DNA of 15,046 nucleotides from NCBI GenBank assembly GCA_030615425.1, contig JAUWZG010000023.1, forward strand, positions 1 through 15,046, in the 5' to 3' direction. Both the position numbers and the translations under genes were made by a program. Below the pieces are notes generated by a model. That model searched no databases and was not told where the DNA came from. It saw only the letters and a list, made by a program, of their open reading frames with translations. The stretch is from Dehalococcoidia bacterium (GTDB taxonomy: Bacteria > Chloroflexota > Dehalococcoidia > Dehalococcoidales > BS750m-G39). This document shows positions 13,839 through 15,046 of the stretch, piece by piece. The stretch's first letter is position 1. The number at the start of each line of letters is the position of its first letter.

Positions 13839-15046
13839 ATGAGTAAACAAAAATTAAAAATAATACCCCTCGGGGGACTATCTGAAATCGGCAAGAATAT
13901 GATGGCCATGGAATATGAAAACGACATCATCATCATTGATGTCGGTCTCATGTTCCCCGGGGAGGAAATGCTGGGTATTGACCTGGTAATCCCGGACATC
14001 AGCTACCTGCTGGAGAGGCGGGAGAAAATAAGGGGCATAGTTATCACCCATGGTCATGAAGACCATGTTGGTGCCCTGCCCTATCTCTTGCCCCAGCTTG
14101 ATGTGCCGGTTTATTCCACCAGGCTTACCCAGGGGCTTATCTCGGTGAAGCTTAAAGAAAGGAAGGCACTGGCTGGGGCTAAGCTTAAGACTATACCCTT
14201 TGGCGGTCAGGTCACACTGGGAAGATTCAAGGTGGAGTTCTTCCCTGTTTGTCACAGCATACCTGATGCGGTAGGTCTAATCATATCTACCCCGGTTGGC
14301 ACCATCGTTCATAGCGGAGATTTTAAGCTTGATTATACTCCGGTTCATGGTAAACCAACCGACCTTTCCCGGCTGGCTCAGCTGGGGGCACAGGGCATAT
14401 TACTTTTACTGTCAGATTCCACCTATGCCGAACTCCCTGGTTACACCCCCTCAGAGAGGGTGGTGGGCGAAACCTTGGACCATGTCATGGCGGAGGCACC
14501 GGGTAGGGTAATTGTAACTACCTTCTCCTCGCTGGTGTCCCGCATCCAGCAGGTTATCGATTCGGCCGCCAAACACCAGCGCCGCGTCTTTATTGTTGGG
14601 CGTAGTATGACCGATATAGTGCGCATGACCCTTGAGCTTGGCTATCTAAAGGCTCCTGATGGCATACTAGCCAGGATGGATGAACTCAAAGGTATGCCTC
14701 ATAATCAGGTTGTCTTTGTCACTACCGGAAGCCAGGGGGAACCAACCTCAGCCCTGGTTCGTATCGCCAATCGAGACCATCGTCAGGTTCATATCGTTCG
14801 TGGTGACACGGTGGTCCTCTCAGCAACCCCGGTCCCGGGCAACGAAGCGCTAATCAATCGGACGGTAGATAACCTCTTCAAGCAGGGGGCTCAGGTTCTC
14901 TATGCCAAGGTAGCGCCGGTTCATGTCCACGGGCACGGTAGTCAGGAAGAGCTAAAACTAATGCTGAATTTAGTCAAGCCGAGGTTCTTTATACCTATCC
15001 ATGGTGAGTATCGCCACTTAAGTCTCCATGCTAAATTAGCCCAGTC
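13839..15046 (+). CDS. rnj: Ribonuclease J (metallo-beta-lactamase/beta-CASP family), 3' end missing
   Basis: Degrades and matures RNA through endonuclease and 5'-exonuclease activities. The frame is open to the window edge, giving 402 codons; family members have about 550, so the C-terminal ~150 residues are cut off. Seen are ITHGHEDHVGALPYLL with the zinc ligands H71, H73, D75 and H76, a CHSIPD segment, HSGDFKLD, the beta-CASP signatures (DSTYAE, TTGSQGEP, ATPVPGNE), HVHGHGSQEELK, and PIHGEYRHL at the very end. ATG at 13839 has AGGTG seven bases upstream and gives the expected short N-terminus. It lies 19 bases after the glycosylase. All visible catalytic residues are intact. Confidence 0.95.
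   Translation, partial: MSKQKLKIIPLGGLSEIGKNMMAMEYENDIIIIDVGLMFPGEEMLGIDLVIPDISYLLERREKIRGIVITHGHEDHVGALPYLLPQLDVPVYSTRLTQGLISVKLKERKALAGAKLKTIPFGGQVTLGRFKVEFFPVCHSIPDAVGLIISTPVGTIVHSGDFKLDYTPVHGKPTDLSRLAQLGAQGILLLLSDSTYAELPGYTPSERVVGETLDHVMAEAPGRVIVTTFSSLVSRIQQVIDSAAKHQRRVFIVGRSMTDIVRMTLELGYLKAPDGILARMDELKGMPHNQVVFVTTGSQGEPTSALVRIANRDHRQVHIVRGDTVVLSATPVPGNEALINRTVDNLFKQGAQVLYAKVAPVHVHGHGSQEELKLMLNLVKPRFFIPIHGEYRHLSLHAKLAQ

Overview
This is a bacterial chromosome segment of about 15 kb. Its genes are mostly housekeeping, roughly 55% G+C by eye, with one clearly A+T-richer insert. Gene content and the sequence style of Prs, SecA and the type-4 uracil-DNA glycosylase suggest a Chloroflexota genome, probably Dehalococcoidia. 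That placement comes from family recollection, not a search. Both ends are cut: the window opens inside coaBC and closes inside an RNase J gene.

Layout. (1) Positions 1-3297, plus strand: the 3' end of coaBC, carrying an unexpected extra C-terminal domain, then an intergenic stretch with three consecutive hairpins, then valS. (2) Positions 3298-5150, minus strand: an NSS-family sodium symporter and, overlapping its stop codon, a 35-residue one-helix protein resembling the MetS small subunit. A good promoter and a leader of about 130 nt precede the symporter. (3) Positions 5130-12930, minus strand: one long co-directional block, read glyA, Tyr/Val-rich membrane-anchored protein, prs, secA, HNH endonuclease, DNA methyltransferase, stand-alone PolX-type HhH protein, uncharacterised 237-aa protein. 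Gaps after the Tyr/Val-rich gene are 3-24 nt, so most of it is probably one operon. (4) Positions 12931-13225: a divergent intergenic region with outward-facing promoters and a long imperfect inverted repeat. (5) Positions 13226-15046, plus strand: type-4 uracil-DNA glycosylase, then RNase J.

How the parts relate. The core genes serve CoA synthesis (coaBC), tRNA charging (valS), one-carbon metabolism (glyA), PRPP supply (prs), protein export (secA), base-excision repair (udg) and RNA turnover (rnj). The HNH and methyltransferase genes look like a compact restriction-modification pair inserted directly behind secA. It begins 13 nt after the secA stop, has lower G+C than both sides, and is followed by G+C-rich host-like genes.

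Most worth following up: the coaBC C-terminal extension, the restriction-modification cassette in the secA operon, the overlapping 35-aa symporter subunit, the symporter leader with an orphan Shine-Dalgarno sequence, the terminal clamp-binding-like motif on the glycosylase, and the structured intergenic elements at 460-583 and 13037-13166. I see no tRNA, rRNA, CRISPR array or insertion sequence.
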